64,000 nt of DNA from Streptomyces sp. RFCAC02 (GTDB lineage: Bacteria; Actinomycetota; Actinomycetes; Streptomycetales; Streptomycetaceae). The DNA is taken from assembly GCF_004193175.1 (NCBI RefSeq), contig NZ_SAUH01000001.1, positions 4,993,501 to 5,057,500 of the forward strand, written 5' to 3'. Below, piece after piece: positions 15,612 through 24,051 of this stretch. The position numbers were made by a program, and so were the translations under genes. How positions within the stretch are numbered: position 1 is the first letter of the stretch; each line of letters begins with the position of its first letter. A model generated the notes under the pieces. That model made no database searches and had not been told where the DNA came from. It saw only the letters and a list, made by a program, of their open reading frames with translations.

Positions 15612-16937
15612 TCAGCCGGCGTCGAGAAGGGAGTCGACCTGGTCGGCGGCGTCGCTCAGGGCGTCCGACGGGTCGGCGGTACCGAACAGGGCCTCGGCGA
15701 TCCGCGCGTCCAGCGCGTCCCGCACGCCGGTCCAGCCCGGCACGTTCGGGTTCGGCACGAAGGACGGGGACGCGGCGACGAACGCGGCGATCACCGGGCT
15801 GGAGCGGACGTACTCGGAGTCGACGGCCGACGCGTGCACCGGCACGGCCCCGATCCGCTCGGTGTACTGGCCGGAGACGTCGGGGGCCAGCAGGTCGGCG
15901 ATGAAGTCCCAGCCGAGGTCCTTCGCCGGCGAGTCGGCGTTGATCATGAGGCCGGGGCCGGCGCCGCCCCACATGGCCGGCGTGTCCGAGTCCTCGAACC
16001 GCAGCGGCGGCATGGCGCGGATGTCCTTGTCGGGCGCGGCCTCCACCGCCTGCTGGAGCGCGGGCGCCGTGAGCACCGCCATGGCCGCGTCGCCCTTCAC
16101 GATGGGCTGCTGGTTCGGCGGCATGTTGACGTAGTCCTCGCCGAGCATGTCGGCGACCGGGGAGTCGCCGCCGTAGAGGCCCGCGAAGAAGTCGAGGGCC
16201 TGCTCGCCCTCGGGCGAGTCGAACGCGGCGGTGGAGCCGTCGTCACTGAGCTGCGCGCCGCCGGCGGCGGCCAGGAAACCGGCGAACGACTGCTGCGCGC
16301 CCAGCGGGTTGGACGGGACCAGCAGCCCGGCCCGCGTGATGGTGCCGCCGTCGCGCACGGTCAGGCGCTCGGCCGCGTCCCTGACGCCCTCCCAGGTGGT
16401 GGGCGGATCGTCGGGGTCGAGGCCGGCCTCGGTGAACGCGTCCGCGTCGTAGGCGACGAGCGTGCCCTGCACGGACAGCGGCATCAGGTACTGCGTGCCG
16501 TCGACCTGCCCGCCCGGCAGGGAGGCGGAGATGTCCTCGCGCAGTGCCGGGTCCATGCGGTCGACGTACGGTCCGAGGTCCTCGACGCGGTCGTTGACCA
16601 CGAAGTCTGCGACGGCCGCCGGGCCGTGCCCGAAGACGTCCGGCGCGGTGCCGGCGGCGAAGGCGGCGTTCAGCTTGGGCGACAGGTCGGCCCAGTCGAC
16701 GAAGGTGACCTCGACGTGCGCGCCGGTCTCCTCCTCGAAGGCGGGGACGACCGTGTCGTCGACGAAGTCCATCTCGGCCTGGTTCGTCCCCGGCCACCAC
16801 ACGGTGAGGGACGAGGCGTCGCCGCCGGACGAGCCGCTTCGCTGCGGCTGGAGGCCGCACCCGGACACGAGCAGCAGCGCGCCCGCGAGGACGGCGGCCG
16901 TCGCGCCGGCGCGCCGGCGTGGGGTGATGCTCGGCAT
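15612..16937 (-). CDS. Extracellular sugar-binding lipoprotein of an ABC importer
   Basis: The 441-residue protein has a signal peptide with twin-Arg-like basic residues and a lipobox LVSGC, giving lipidated Cys27. The mature part resembles CUT1 family 1 solute-binding proteins (LTVWWPGTNQAEMDFV, AGTAPDVFGHGPAAVADFV, GDAAMAVLTAP). It captures an oligosaccharide or sugar outside the membrane for the two permeases. It is first in the operon after a LacI-type operator. The ligand is not predictable here. Confidence 0.93.
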   Translation of the reverse strand: MPSITPRRRAGATAAVLAGALLLVSGCGLQPQRSGSSGGDASSLTVWWPGTNQAEMDFVDDTVVPAFEEETGAHVEVTFVDWADLSPKLNAAFAAGTAPDVFGHGPAAVADFVVNDRVEDLGPYVDRMDPALREDISASLPGGQVDGTQYLMPLSVQGTLVAYDADAFTEAGLDPDDPPTTWEGVRDAAERLTVRDGGTITRAGLLVPSNPLGAQQSFAGFLAAAGGAQLSDDGSTAAFDSPEGEQALDFFAGLYGGDSPVADMLGEDYVNMPPNQQPIVKGDAAMAVLTAPALQQAVEAAPDKDIRAMPPLRFEDSDTPAMWGGAGPGLMINADSPAKDLGWDFIADLLAPDVSGQYTERIGAVPVHASAVDSEYVRSSPVIAAFVAASPSFVPNPNVPGWTGVRDALDARIAEALFGTADPSDALSDAADQVDSLLDAG

Positions 16938-16952
16938 TGAGTCTTCACCTTC

Positions 16953-16973
16953 CTAATACGTATAAGTATTCGG
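16953..16973. promoter_or_regulatory. LacI-type operator before the binding-protein gene
   Basis: An inverted repeat, AATAC (16955-16959) and GTATT (16966-16970), lies just before the binding-protein gene, partly in its leader. The same CTAATACGTA sequence recurs before the lacI-type gene at 18085-18094, pointing to one repressor acting at both promoters. Confidence 0.7.
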
Positions 16974-17031
16974 CAAGGGACGGTTGGGGGAGGGGAGGTG
17001 GCCCGCCGGGCGGCGGCGGGCCGTGGACGGA

Positions 17032-18066
17032 CTACCGGGCGGGCGGCGCCGCTACCGTTAAGGGTGCGAACGGACCGCACGGGACCACCTCGCGGTGGTC
17101 GGGCGTGATCTCCCCGTCGAGCAGGGCGAGCAGCAGCTCGACGGCGCGGACGCCCATCGCGCGCCGCGGGACGTCCAGCCTGCTCCACGCCGCCGCGGGA
17201 CCCGACGTGTGGTCGAGCACGGCGACGGACAGGTCGTCCGGCACCCGCACGCCGAGCCGTTCCACCGCGTCGGCGAGCGCGGCGGCCAGCTCCGGCGTCT
17301 CGACGACCAGGGCCGTCACCCCGCTCTCCAGCAGGGAGCCGAGCAGCGCGGTGCCGACCGCGGACGCGTCGACGAAGTCCAGCGGCGCGACGGGGAGTTC
17401 CCGCTCGCGGCAGCGCGTGACGAACGCCGCGTGCCGCTCCTCCTGCGGGGTGAACCGGCCGATCCTGCCGAGGTACGCCACCCGCGGGTGACCCGCGTCG
17501 GCGACGGCGTCGACCACCGCGCGCGTCGCCGCGGCGTAGTCGGCCGTCACGTACGGCACCTGGGCGCCCGGCACCTCGCGGCGCCCGACGAACACGAACG
17601 GGTAGCCCTCGCCGGCGAGTTTCGCCAGCTCCTCGCTGCTCTGCTCGTGCCCGAGCATGACGGAACCGTCCGCGAGACGCAGCCGGTTGCCCTCGGGGCC
17701 GTAGATGCGGCGCACGCCGTCGTCGCGCTCGGTCGAGGCGAACAGGACCAGGTCGCGGCGGGCGCGGACCGCCGCCTGCTCGATGCCGACGAGGAACTCG
17801 TGGTAGTAGTCCTCGAGCGCCACCGGGAAGACGGACTCGTAGGTGTGGACGCCGATGAGCCCGTTCCGCCCGTCGCGCAGGGACCGGCCGGCCACGTCGG
17901 GGACGTAGCCCAGCTCCGCTATCGCGGCGCGGACGCGCTCCTGGGTCTCCCGGGCGAGGTGGTACTGCTCGGCCTTGCCGTTCAGCACGATCGAGACGGT
18001 GGCCTGCGACACCCCGGCGACGCGCGCGATGTCGCGCTGGCCCGGCCGCCGGCTCCTGGGTGCCAT
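17032..18066 (-). CDS. LacI-family transcriptional repressor of the sugar operon
   Basis: The 344-residue protein has the LacI helix-turn-helix DIARVAGVSQATVSIVLNGK at about residues 12-31, a hinge helix region, and a periplasmic-binding-protein-like effector domain ending AVLDHTSGPAAAWSRLDVPR. It should repress the binding-protein/permease operon downstream until a sugar-derived inducer binds. Related operator half-sites lie before this gene and before the operon. The ATG at 18066 has GGAGGTGG upstream. Confidence 0.93.
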   Translation of the reverse strand: MAPRSRRPGQRDIARVAGVSQATVSIVLNGKAEQYHLARETQERVRAAIAELGYVPDVAGRSLRDGRNGLIGVHTYESVFPVALEDYYHEFLVGIEQAAVRARRDLVLFASTERDDGVRRIYGPEGNRLRLADGSVMLGHEQSSEELAKLAGEGYPFVFVGRREVPGAQVPYVTADYAAATRAVVDAVADAGHPRVAYLGRIGRFTPQEERHAAFVTRCRERELPVAPLDFVDASAVGTALLGSLLESGVTALVVETPELAAALADAVERLGVRVPDDLSVAVLDHTSGPAAAWSRLDVPRRAMGVRAVELLLALLDGEITPDHREVVPCGPFAPLTVAAPPAR

Positions 18067-18082
18067 GGTGGGGCCACCTCCT

Positions 18083-18106
18083 TGCTAATACGTAACAGTG
18101 AGCGGG
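18083..18106. promoter_or_regulatory. Second LacI-type operator, before the repressor gene
   Basis: Contains CTAATACGTAA (18085-18095) inside a looser dyad, GCT to AGC. It shares ten bases with the operator at 16953, suggesting autoregulation. Confidence 0.55.
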
Positions 18107-18156
18107 AAGGTAGCCCTCCGGCACAGCACGCGTCAACCCCCCCGTGCCGAAGTGGC

Positions 18157-18199
18157 GCCCCCGGCTCCGGCGCGCGGGACGGGCGCCGGAGCCGGGGGC
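18157..18199 (-). terminator. Strong hairpin terminator of the secreted hydrolase gene
   Basis: A perfect 17-bp stem (18157-18173 with 18183-18199) and a 9-nt loop begin 6 bases after the stop of the hydrolase. It also insulates the lacI promoter. Confidence 0.85.
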
Positions 18200-18204
18200 C
18201 GGGT

Positions 18205-19461
18205 TCAGGACAGGGAGCGGAACCACGCGATCGTCGGGCGTATCGCCGCGGCGGCCGAGCCGAGGTGGCGTGAGCCCTCGTAGTCCACCTCGCCCAGGTC
18301 GAACACCGGGACGCGGGCGCCGGACGCCGCCAGGTCCGCCCGGCACGCGGCGGTGTTCTCGGTGACGGCCTGTTCGTCGCCCCGGGCCTGGTAGAGGCGC
18401 ATCGGCATCTCCGGCACCCAGTCGGCGCAGACGGCGTCCGTCCCGGCGAGCAGCTCGGCGAACGTCCCGGACGGGGACCTCAGCAGGTCCATGCCGGCCT
18501 CGGTCAGCAGCTCGTCCAGGGAGTCCGGCGTGCTGGCCATCACCTCGGCGCCGCTGTGGTCGCCGTCGTACAGCGTCTCGACGGTGGCGGCGTACGGCTC
18601 CCGGAAGATCTCGGCCGGGTCGTCGTAGATGCCGCCGTGCTGCCGGTTGAGCGACACGAAGAGGTAAGCCATGTAGAGCACCGAGTACTTGGGGTGCACC
18701 CGGCCGTCGAAGAGCGCGGGCAGTTCGGCGTCGCGGAACGCGTACGCGCCGCTCACCGGGGCCAGCGCCGCGGCCCGGAACCAGCGGTCCTCGCCCGCCT
18801 GGAGTGCCCGCGCGACCCCGATCGCCGCCGACGCGCCCTGGGAGAACCCGGTGACCATCACGTCCCTGCGCAGCGGGTGTCCGGTGTGCCGGAGGAACTC
18901 ACGGGCGGCCCGCAGCATGTCGATCGTGGCCGTCGTCTCGGACGGCACGTCCATCCACGGGTGGAACCCGGGTCCCGTGCCCATGCCCAGGTAGTCGGGC
19001 GCGACGCCGGCGAAGCCAGCCGCCGCGTAGGAGATCGTGGAGGCGCTGACGAAGTCGCCGCGCAGCATGGAGGGCGCGTCCTCGCGGGACACGCCCGTGC
19101 CGTGCGTGAAGGAGACGGCCGTCAGCGCACCGTGCCGCCCGCGCGGGACGGCGAGCAGCCCGCTCGCGACGGTGGGGCGGCCGTAGGCGTCCACGGTCCG
19201 GTACTCCAGCCGGTACGCGTCCACGCCGTACCGCGCGACGCCGCCGTCGAAGCCGGCTGCGGTCAGCTCGGCCGCCGCGTCGTCCGCGTCGCCGAGCGAG
19301 TAGAGACGCTCGTGGTCGAGGAGCGTCCCCCGGTACCGGTCGCTGTCGTGCCGCTCCTGCGTGACGGCGGCGGCGGGGGCGGCGGTGAGCAGCGGCGCGG
19401 CGGCGCCGAGGGCGAGGACCGCCGCGACGACGGAGACGGCGGTGCGGTGTCGGGTGCGCAT
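18205..19461 (-). CDS. Secreted alpha/beta hydrolase (lipase/esterase-like)
   Basis: The 418-residue protein has a Sec signal peptide ending near APAAAVTQ. The nucleophile elbow GFSQGAS places Ser207, a HGTG oxyanion-type motif lies at 120-123, and the likely catalytic His399 is in EGSRHLG. It resembles secreted fungal/actinomycete LIP-type lipases that act on lipids or esters. The ATG at 19461 follows AAGAGG. It is divergent from the GntR gene at 19627, whose operator lies in the shared promoter, so it may be co-regulated. Confidence 0.88.
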   Translation of the reverse strand: MRTRHRTAVSVVAAVLALGAAAPLLTAAPAAAVTQERHDSDRYRGTLLDHERLYSLGDADDAAAELTAAGFDGGVARYGVDAYRLEYRTVDAYGRPTVASGLLAVPRGRHGALTAVSFTHGTGVSREDAPSMLRGDFVSASTISYAAAGFAGVAPDYLGMGTGPGFHPWMDVPSETTATIDMLRAAREFLRHTGHPLRRDVMVTGFSQGASAAIGVARALQAGEDRWFRAAALAPVSGAYAFRDAELPALFDGRVHPKYSVLYMAYLFVSLNRQHGGIYDDPAEIFREPYAATVETLYDGDHSGAEVMASTPDSLDELLTEAGMDLLRSPSGTFAELLAGTDAVCADWVPEMPMRLYQARGDEQAVTENTAACRADLAASGARVPVFDLGEVDYEGSRHLGSAAAAIRPTIAWFRSLS

Positions 19462-19587
19462 GAATTCCTCTTGCCGGTAGGCGACTTGACGCGTCCCAGC
19501 CTGGCCGCGCCGGGGCCGTCGCACAGTGGCTCCCGCAGCCGGACGGGGGGTGGTGCCAGGCCCACCCCGGGCAGGGCGCCCACCCCT

Positions 19588-19609
19588 ATGCATGCGACCT
19601 TGCATGCAT
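19588..19609. promoter_or_regulatory. Perfect palindromic operator for the GntR regulator
   Basis: ATGCATGC (19588-19595) and GCATGCAT (19602-19609) are exact inverted repeats around a 6-base spacer. The site lies 18 bases before the GntR gene, in the promoter shared with the secreted hydrolase. It is a good fit to a FadR-type GntR dimer site; binding is inferred. Confidence 0.7.
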
Positions 19610-19626
19610 GGCATACGGTGGAGCCC

Positions 19627-20271
19627 ATGCCCGACGAGACACCGCCACCGCCCGCCGCCGACCGGGCGTACACGCACACCAAGGACGCCATCATCAGCGG
19701 CCGCCTCGCCGGCGGTCAGATGATCAGCGAGGGGCAGATCTGCGAGGCGCTCGGCATCAGCAGGACCCCCGTGCACGAGGCGTTCCTGCGGCTGAGCGCC
19801 GAACGCCTCCTGCGCCTCGCGCCGCGCCGTGGCGCCGTCGTCGCGCCCATGGCCCCGCAGGAGGCCCGCGACGTCCTGGAGATGCGCGAGGCCATCGAGG
19901 GCTCGGCCGCCCGCCGGCTGATCGCGGACGGCGGCCCCGCCCCCGCCGTCGCCGCCGCGCTCGCGGCGAACCTGGAACAGCAGGAGGTCCACGCCGCAGC
20001 CGGTGACACCGCCGCGTTCGTCGCCCTCGACGAGGAGTTCCACGAGACCGTCGTCACCGCGTCCGGCAACATCACGGCCGGCCACCTCCTCGCCCTGATC
20101 CGGGACCGCCAGCAGCGCCTGCGCCACCAGTTGCTCGGCGTGCGGCCCGCGCACCTGCCGGCCGTTCTCGACGACCACCGGCGGCTGGTCCGGCGGCTCA
20201 CCGAGGGCGACGCCGACGGCTACCTCGCCGAGCTGTCCGCCCACGTCGCCCGGCACCGGGGTGCGCTGTGA
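19627..20271 (+). CDS. GntR-family regulator, FadR/FCD subfamily
   Basis: The 214-residue protein has an N-terminal winged helix (ISEGQICEALGISRTPVHEA, about residues 39-58) and an all-helical FCD effector domain with DEEFHETVV and a late HRRLV. FCD proteins usually sense carboxylic acids via a bound metal. The start is set by the ATG at 19627, just after the palindromic operator. Its stop overlaps the MFS gene by 4 bases, so it most likely controls that transporter, itself, and possibly the divergent hydrolase. Confidence 0.92.
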   Translation: MPDETPPPPAADRAYTHTKDAIISGRLAGGQMISEGQICEALGISRTPVHEAFLRLSAERLLRLAPRRGAVVAPMAPQEARDVLEMREAIEGSAARRLIADGGPAPAVAAALAANLEQQEVHAAAGDTAAFVALDEEFHETVVTASGNITAGHLLALIRDRQQRLRHQLLGVRPAHLPAVLDDHRRLVRRLTEGDADGYLAELSAHVARHRGAL

Positions 20272-21530
20272 CGCCGGTGACCGCCGGCCGGGGCAGCGCG
20301 CCGACCGCGTGGCGCGCGGTGTTCGGCGCCATCTTCGTCTCCACCTGGTGCGGGAACCAGTTCAGCCCCCTGCTCCTCATGTACGAGCAGCGCCAGCACT
20401 ACTCGACCGTGATGGTCAACCTCTTCCTCGGCGTCTACGTCATCGGCATGGCCCCCGCGCTGCTCGTGGCCGGCGCACTGTCCGACCGGTACGGCAGACG
20501 GCCGCTGCTGCTCACGGGGGTCCTCACGTCGCTGGCCGCGTCCACGGCGCTGGCGCTCGGCCCCCTGGGCGCCGGGGCGCTCTTCGCCGGGCGGCTGCTG
20601 TCCGGCGTCACCGTCGGCATCGCCATGGCGGTGGGCAACAGCTGGCTGAAGGAGCTGTCGCAGGCGCCGTACGACACCGCCGCCGACGCCGGGTCGGGCG
20701 CGCGCCGCGCCTCGCTGGCGTTCACCCTCGGCTCCGCGTGCGGCGCCCTCGTCGCGGGCGCGCTCGCGCAGTGGGGGCCGTGGAAGGAGGTGCTGCCGTT
20801 CGTGCTGCACCTCGCGGTCGCCCTGCCGTTCGGGTGGCTCGTGGCCCGCGCGCCCGAGACGGTCGCCGGCGGCCGGGCCGGACGGCTGCGGGAGCGGCTG
20901 CGCGTCCCGGCGGCCGGGCACCGGCGGTTCGCCCGGGTCGTGACGCCGGCCGCGCCGTGGCTGTTCGCGTCGGCGGCCCTGGCGTACGGCTACCTGCCGG
21001 TGCTGCTGTCGGACGCGACGGGCCGCTGGGGCCTGGCCTACGCCACCGCGCTCACGGTGGTCACGCTCGGGGTCGCCGCCCTGGTGCAGCCGTGGGCGAA
21101 GCGGATGGACCGGCCGTCGACGGGGCGCGGTCTGCTGATGTGCCTGGGCTTCACCGTCGCCGGCCTGCTCGTCATGGCAGCGGCGCAGCGCTGGCAGTCG
21201 CCGGCGCTGGGCGTGGCGACCGCCGTGGTCCTCGGCTGCGGCATCGGGTTCGGCCTGGTGAGCGGGCTGCTGGAGGTGCAGAGGATCGCGGGACCGCGCG
21301 ACCTGGCCGGGCTGACCGGCGTGTTCTACGCGCTCGCGTACGCCGGGTTCCTGACGCCGACCGTACTGGCCGCCGTGACACCGCCGCTCACGACGACCGT
21401 GCTGCTGCTCGCACTGGCCGCTCTCGCCGCCGTGTGCGGAGCGGTCGTCCTCCGCTCCTCGCGCCGGCACCCACCGCCCGCCGCCCGAGAAGACGCCGGA
21501 CTCCGGCAACCGGCAGGAAGCCCCGCGTAG
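20268..21530 (+). CDS. MFS transporter translationally coupled to the GntR regulator
   Basis: The 420-residue protein has 12 predicted helices and the MFS motif between helices 2 and 3, GALSDRYGRRPLLL. The GTG at 20268 overlaps the regulator stop (GTGA). Substrate is unknown. The coupling to a carboxylate-type FCD regulator suggests a small organic acid or a drug. Confidence 0.9.
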   Translation: MTPVTAGRGSAPTAWRAVFGAIFVSTWCGNQFSPLLLMYEQRQHYSTVMVNLFLGVYVIGMAPALLVAGALSDRYGRRPLLLTGVLTSLAASTALALGPLGAGALFAGRLLSGVTVGIAMAVGNSWLKELSQAPYDTAADAGSGARRASLAFTLGSACGALVAGALAQWGPWKEVLPFVLHLAVALPFGWLVARAPETVAGGRAGRLRERLRVPAAGHRRFARVVTPAAPWLFASAALAYGYLPVLLSDATGRWGLAYATALTVVTLGVAALVQPWAKRMDRPSTGRGLLMCLGFTVAGLLVMAAAQRWQSPALGVATAVVLGCGIGFGLVSGLLEVQRIAGPRDLAGLTGVFYALAYAGFLTPTVLAAVTPPLTTTVLLLALAALAAVCGAVVLRSSRRHPPPAAREDAGLRQPAGSPA

Positions 21531-21548
21531 CACGGGCGGTCCGTGACG

Positions 21549-22784
21549 TCACGCCGTGCGCGGCCAGTCGACGACGAGACGGCTGTGGACCTTGTCCACG
21601 ACGAAGCGCGGGTCGGCGGCGGTCAGGTGCTCACGGGCGCCGGCGACGGCCATCCGGAAGGAGGGCGCGGGCCCGGTGTTGCCCCAGCCCGTCTCCCAGG
21701 CGCGGATCTCGGTGACGACCTGCTCGGCGAGCCGGGCGGCGCGGGGGCCGTGGCCGATGACGCCGATCTCCCAGAAGCGGCCCGCGTCGTCCTCACCCTC
21801 GCGGATGGTCAGGTAGGCGAGGGAGCTTTCGTCGAGGGCGGCCATCGAGCCCCACGCGAAGTGCGGGACGAAGCCGGGCCGCGACCCGGGCATGCGCGAC
21901 AGGCCGTTGGGCAGCACGCACGCCAGGTACAGGTACAGCCATTCGAACGGGGCGCCCCGGCGGAACTTCACGCCGGTCCATGCCCCGGCGGGTGGCTGGC
22001 CGAGGACCGTGCGGATCGCGTCGCGGTCCACGTCCTGCTCGCCGAAGGTCTCCAGATGGACGTCGCCCTCGCCTGCCATGCGCACGAGGGTGCGAACGTC
22101 GTCCAGGGCGCCTTCGCGCATCGGTACGAAGGTGGCCATCTCGGACGAGACGGTCCGCCAGGTGTCACCGTCGCGTTCGAACGCGAAGCTGCGGGAGACG
22201 CTGCCGCGGATGCGCATCGGGAGGACGAAGCGCCCGCCGGGCGCGAGCTGGTCGAGCACCCCGGTGGGTACGTCGCCCGCGCCGACGGTGAACTGGACGC
22301 GGTCGAAGGGGGCGTGTTCGCGCAGGCCGGCCGCACCGTCGCCCAGCACGACGGTCACATTTGCCGCCCCGGCCCCCGCGAGGCGCTGCCGGGCGCCGTG
22401 GACCAGGTCGGGATCCACGTCGATGGTCCACACGTGACCGCCGGGCGCGACGAGCCGGCCCAGCAGGGCGGCGTTGTAGCCGGTGGCCGCCCCGGCCTCC
22501 AGGACCCGGTGGCCCGGCTGCGCGCCGAGCTGCTCCAACTGGGTCGCGACGATGGACGGTGCGGAGATGCACGAGATCATCGCCCCGGTCCCGTCGTGCT
22601 TGATCGGCACGGCCTCCTCGGCGTACGCGGCCTCCCGGTCGACGCCGGGGAGGAACCGGTGACGCTCGGTGGCCCGGAAGGCGTCGATGACGGCGGGACT
22701 GAGCAGGTGACCGCTCCGGGTGAGGCGGGCCACGAGGGCGTCCCTCGGATCCATGGCGCCGGTGGGCGTCCGGGTGATGTCCAT
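21549..22784 (-). CDS. PCMT-like methyltransferase of the FxLD-system type
   Basis: The 411-residue protein has a protein-L-isoaspartate methyltransferase-like core. SAM motif I is VLEAGAATGYNAALLG near residue 95, followed by TIDVDPDLV and VVLGDGAAG. A long C-terminal extension ends WGNTGPAPSFRMAVAGAREH and RLVVDW. This layout is that of the methyltransferases annotated as FxLD system, which modify ribosomal peptides. No FxLD precursor peptide or lanthipeptide synthetase is visible beside it. The start could instead be the internal ATG 10 codons later. Confidence 0.75.
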   Translation of the reverse strand: MDITRTPTGAMDPRDALVARLTRSGHLLSPAVIDAFRATERHRFLPGVDREAAYAEEAVPIKHDGTGAMISCISAPSIVATQLEQLGAQPGHRVLEAGAATGYNAALLGRLVAPGGHVWTIDVDPDLVHGARQRLAGAGAANVTVVLGDGAAGLREHAPFDRVQFTVGAGDVPTGVLDQLAPGGRFVLPMRIRGSVSRSFAFERDGDTWRTVSSEMATFVPMREGALDDVRTLVRMAGEGDVHLETFGEQDVDRDAIRTVLGQPPAGAWTGVKFRRGAPFEWLYLYLACVLPNGLSRMPGSRPGFVPHFAWGSMAALDESSLAYLTIREGEDDAGRFWEIGVIGHGPRAARLAEQVVTEIRAWETGWGNTGPAPSFRMAVAGAREHLTAADPRFVVDKVHSRLVVDWPRTA

Positions 22785-22899
22785 GCGGCGCAGGGTAGGG
22801 CCGGGGGCGACCGGGCGATCCGGGAGAACGGCCGGGCGACGGCTGCTTGACGGCTGGTCGGGCGAAGGCCGCCGGACGGGCGGGGCCGGTGCGTCGCGC

Positions 22900-22931
22900 G
22901 GCGCTGACCGCTCGATCGAGTGGACAGCGCC
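22900..22931 (-). terminator. Probable terminator downstream of gap
   Basis: GGCGCTG (22900-22906) pairs with CAGCGCC (22925-22931), with an inner CTCGATCGAG palindrome. It lies 14 bases after the gap stop. Confidence 0.4.
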
Positions 22932-22944
22932 GTGCGATGTCCGG

Positions 22945-23943
22945 TCAGCGGGTGGCGAGGAGTTCGAGGGTGTCGATCACCCGGTTCGAGAAGCCCCACT
23001 CGTTGTCGTACCAGGCGACCACCTTGACGTGGCGGCCCTCGACCCGGGTGAGCGCCGAGTCGAAGATCGACGAGGCGGGGTTGCCCGTGATGTCGGACGA
23101 CACGAGCGGGTCCTCCGAGTACTCCAGGACACCGGCGAGCGGCCCCTCCGCCGCGGCACGGTACGCCGCCAGCACGTCGTCGCGCGTCACGTCGCGGGCG
23201 ACCGTCGTGTTGAGCTCGACGATCGAGCCCACCGGCACGGGCACACGGATCGAGTCGCCCGACAGCTTGCCGTCGAGGTTCGGCAGCACCAGACCGATCG
23301 CCTTGGCCGCGCCGGTCGTCGTCGGCACGATGTTGACGGCCGCGGCCCGGGCACGGCGGGCGTCGCGGTGCGGGCCGTCCTGCAGGTTCTGCTCCTGCGT
23401 GTAGGCGTGCACCGTCGTCATGAACCCGTGCTCGATGCCGGCCAGTTCGTCCAGGACGGCGGCCAGCGGCGCGAGCGCGTTCGTCGTGCAGGAGGCGTTC
23501 GAGACGATCCGGTGCGCGGCCGGGTCGTACGCGTCGGTGTTGACGCCGTACGCGAGCGTGACGTCCGCGCCGTCCGACGGCGCGCTGACCAGCACCTTCC
23601 CCGCGCCCGCCGCGAGGTGGGCACCGGCGGCCTTCGCGGCCGTGAAACGGCCGGTGGCCTCCAGGGCGATGTCGACGCCGAGCGCCGCCCACGGCAGCCG
23701 CGCCGGGTCGCGTTCGGCCAGCACGGAGATCCGGCGGCCGTCCACGACCAGGGCGTCCCCGTCGACGGTCACCGGGCGCCCGAGCCGGCCGGCCGTGCTG
23801 TCGTACGCGAGCAGCCGGGCGAGCGCGGCGGGCTCCGTCAGGTCGTTGACGGCGACGACCTCCAGGGCACTGTCGCGTTCCAGCAGCGCGCGCAGCACGT
23901 TGCGTCCGATGCGGCCGAATCCGTTGATGGCGATGCGAGTCAT
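22945..23943 (-). CDS. gap: Glyceraldehyde-3-phosphate dehydrogenase, type I
   Basis: The 332-residue enzyme makes 1,3-bisphosphoglycerate from glyceraldehyde 3-phosphate. Seen here are the Rossmann start INGFGRIGRNVLRAL, NAD-selecting NDL at 33-35, catalytic Cys152 in SNASCTTN and His178 in TTVHAYT, and the conserved DNEWGFSNRV near the C-terminus. The ATG at 23943 follows GAAGGGAAAGGG. It stands alone, without pgk or tpi, so it may be an accessory GAPDH rather than the main glycolytic copy. Confidence 0.96.
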   Translation of the reverse strand: MTRIAINGFGRIGRNVLRALLERDSALEVVAVNDLTEPAALARLLAYDSTAGRLGRPVTVDGDALVVDGRRISVLAERDPARLPWAALGVDIALEATGRFTAAKAAGAHLAAGAGKVLVSAPSDGADVTLAYGVNTDAYDPAAHRIVSNASCTTNALAPLAAVLDELAGIEHGFMTTVHAYTQEQNLQDGPHRDARRARAAAVNIVPTTTGAAKAIGLVLPNLDGKLSGDSIRVPVPVGSIVELNTTVARDVTRDDVLAAYRAAAEGPLAGVLEYSEDPLVSSDITGNPASSIFDSALTRVEGRHVKVVAWYDNEWGFSNRVIDTLELLATR

Positions 23944-24051
23944 GAGTGGTGTCCCTTTCCCTTCACCACCAGGCTCGTCCGCCGCCCGTGCCGCCGACAG
24001 TGGCGGGATCGCCATGGTTCGCGAGGATCCCGCCAGCCCCCGCGGGGCGGC

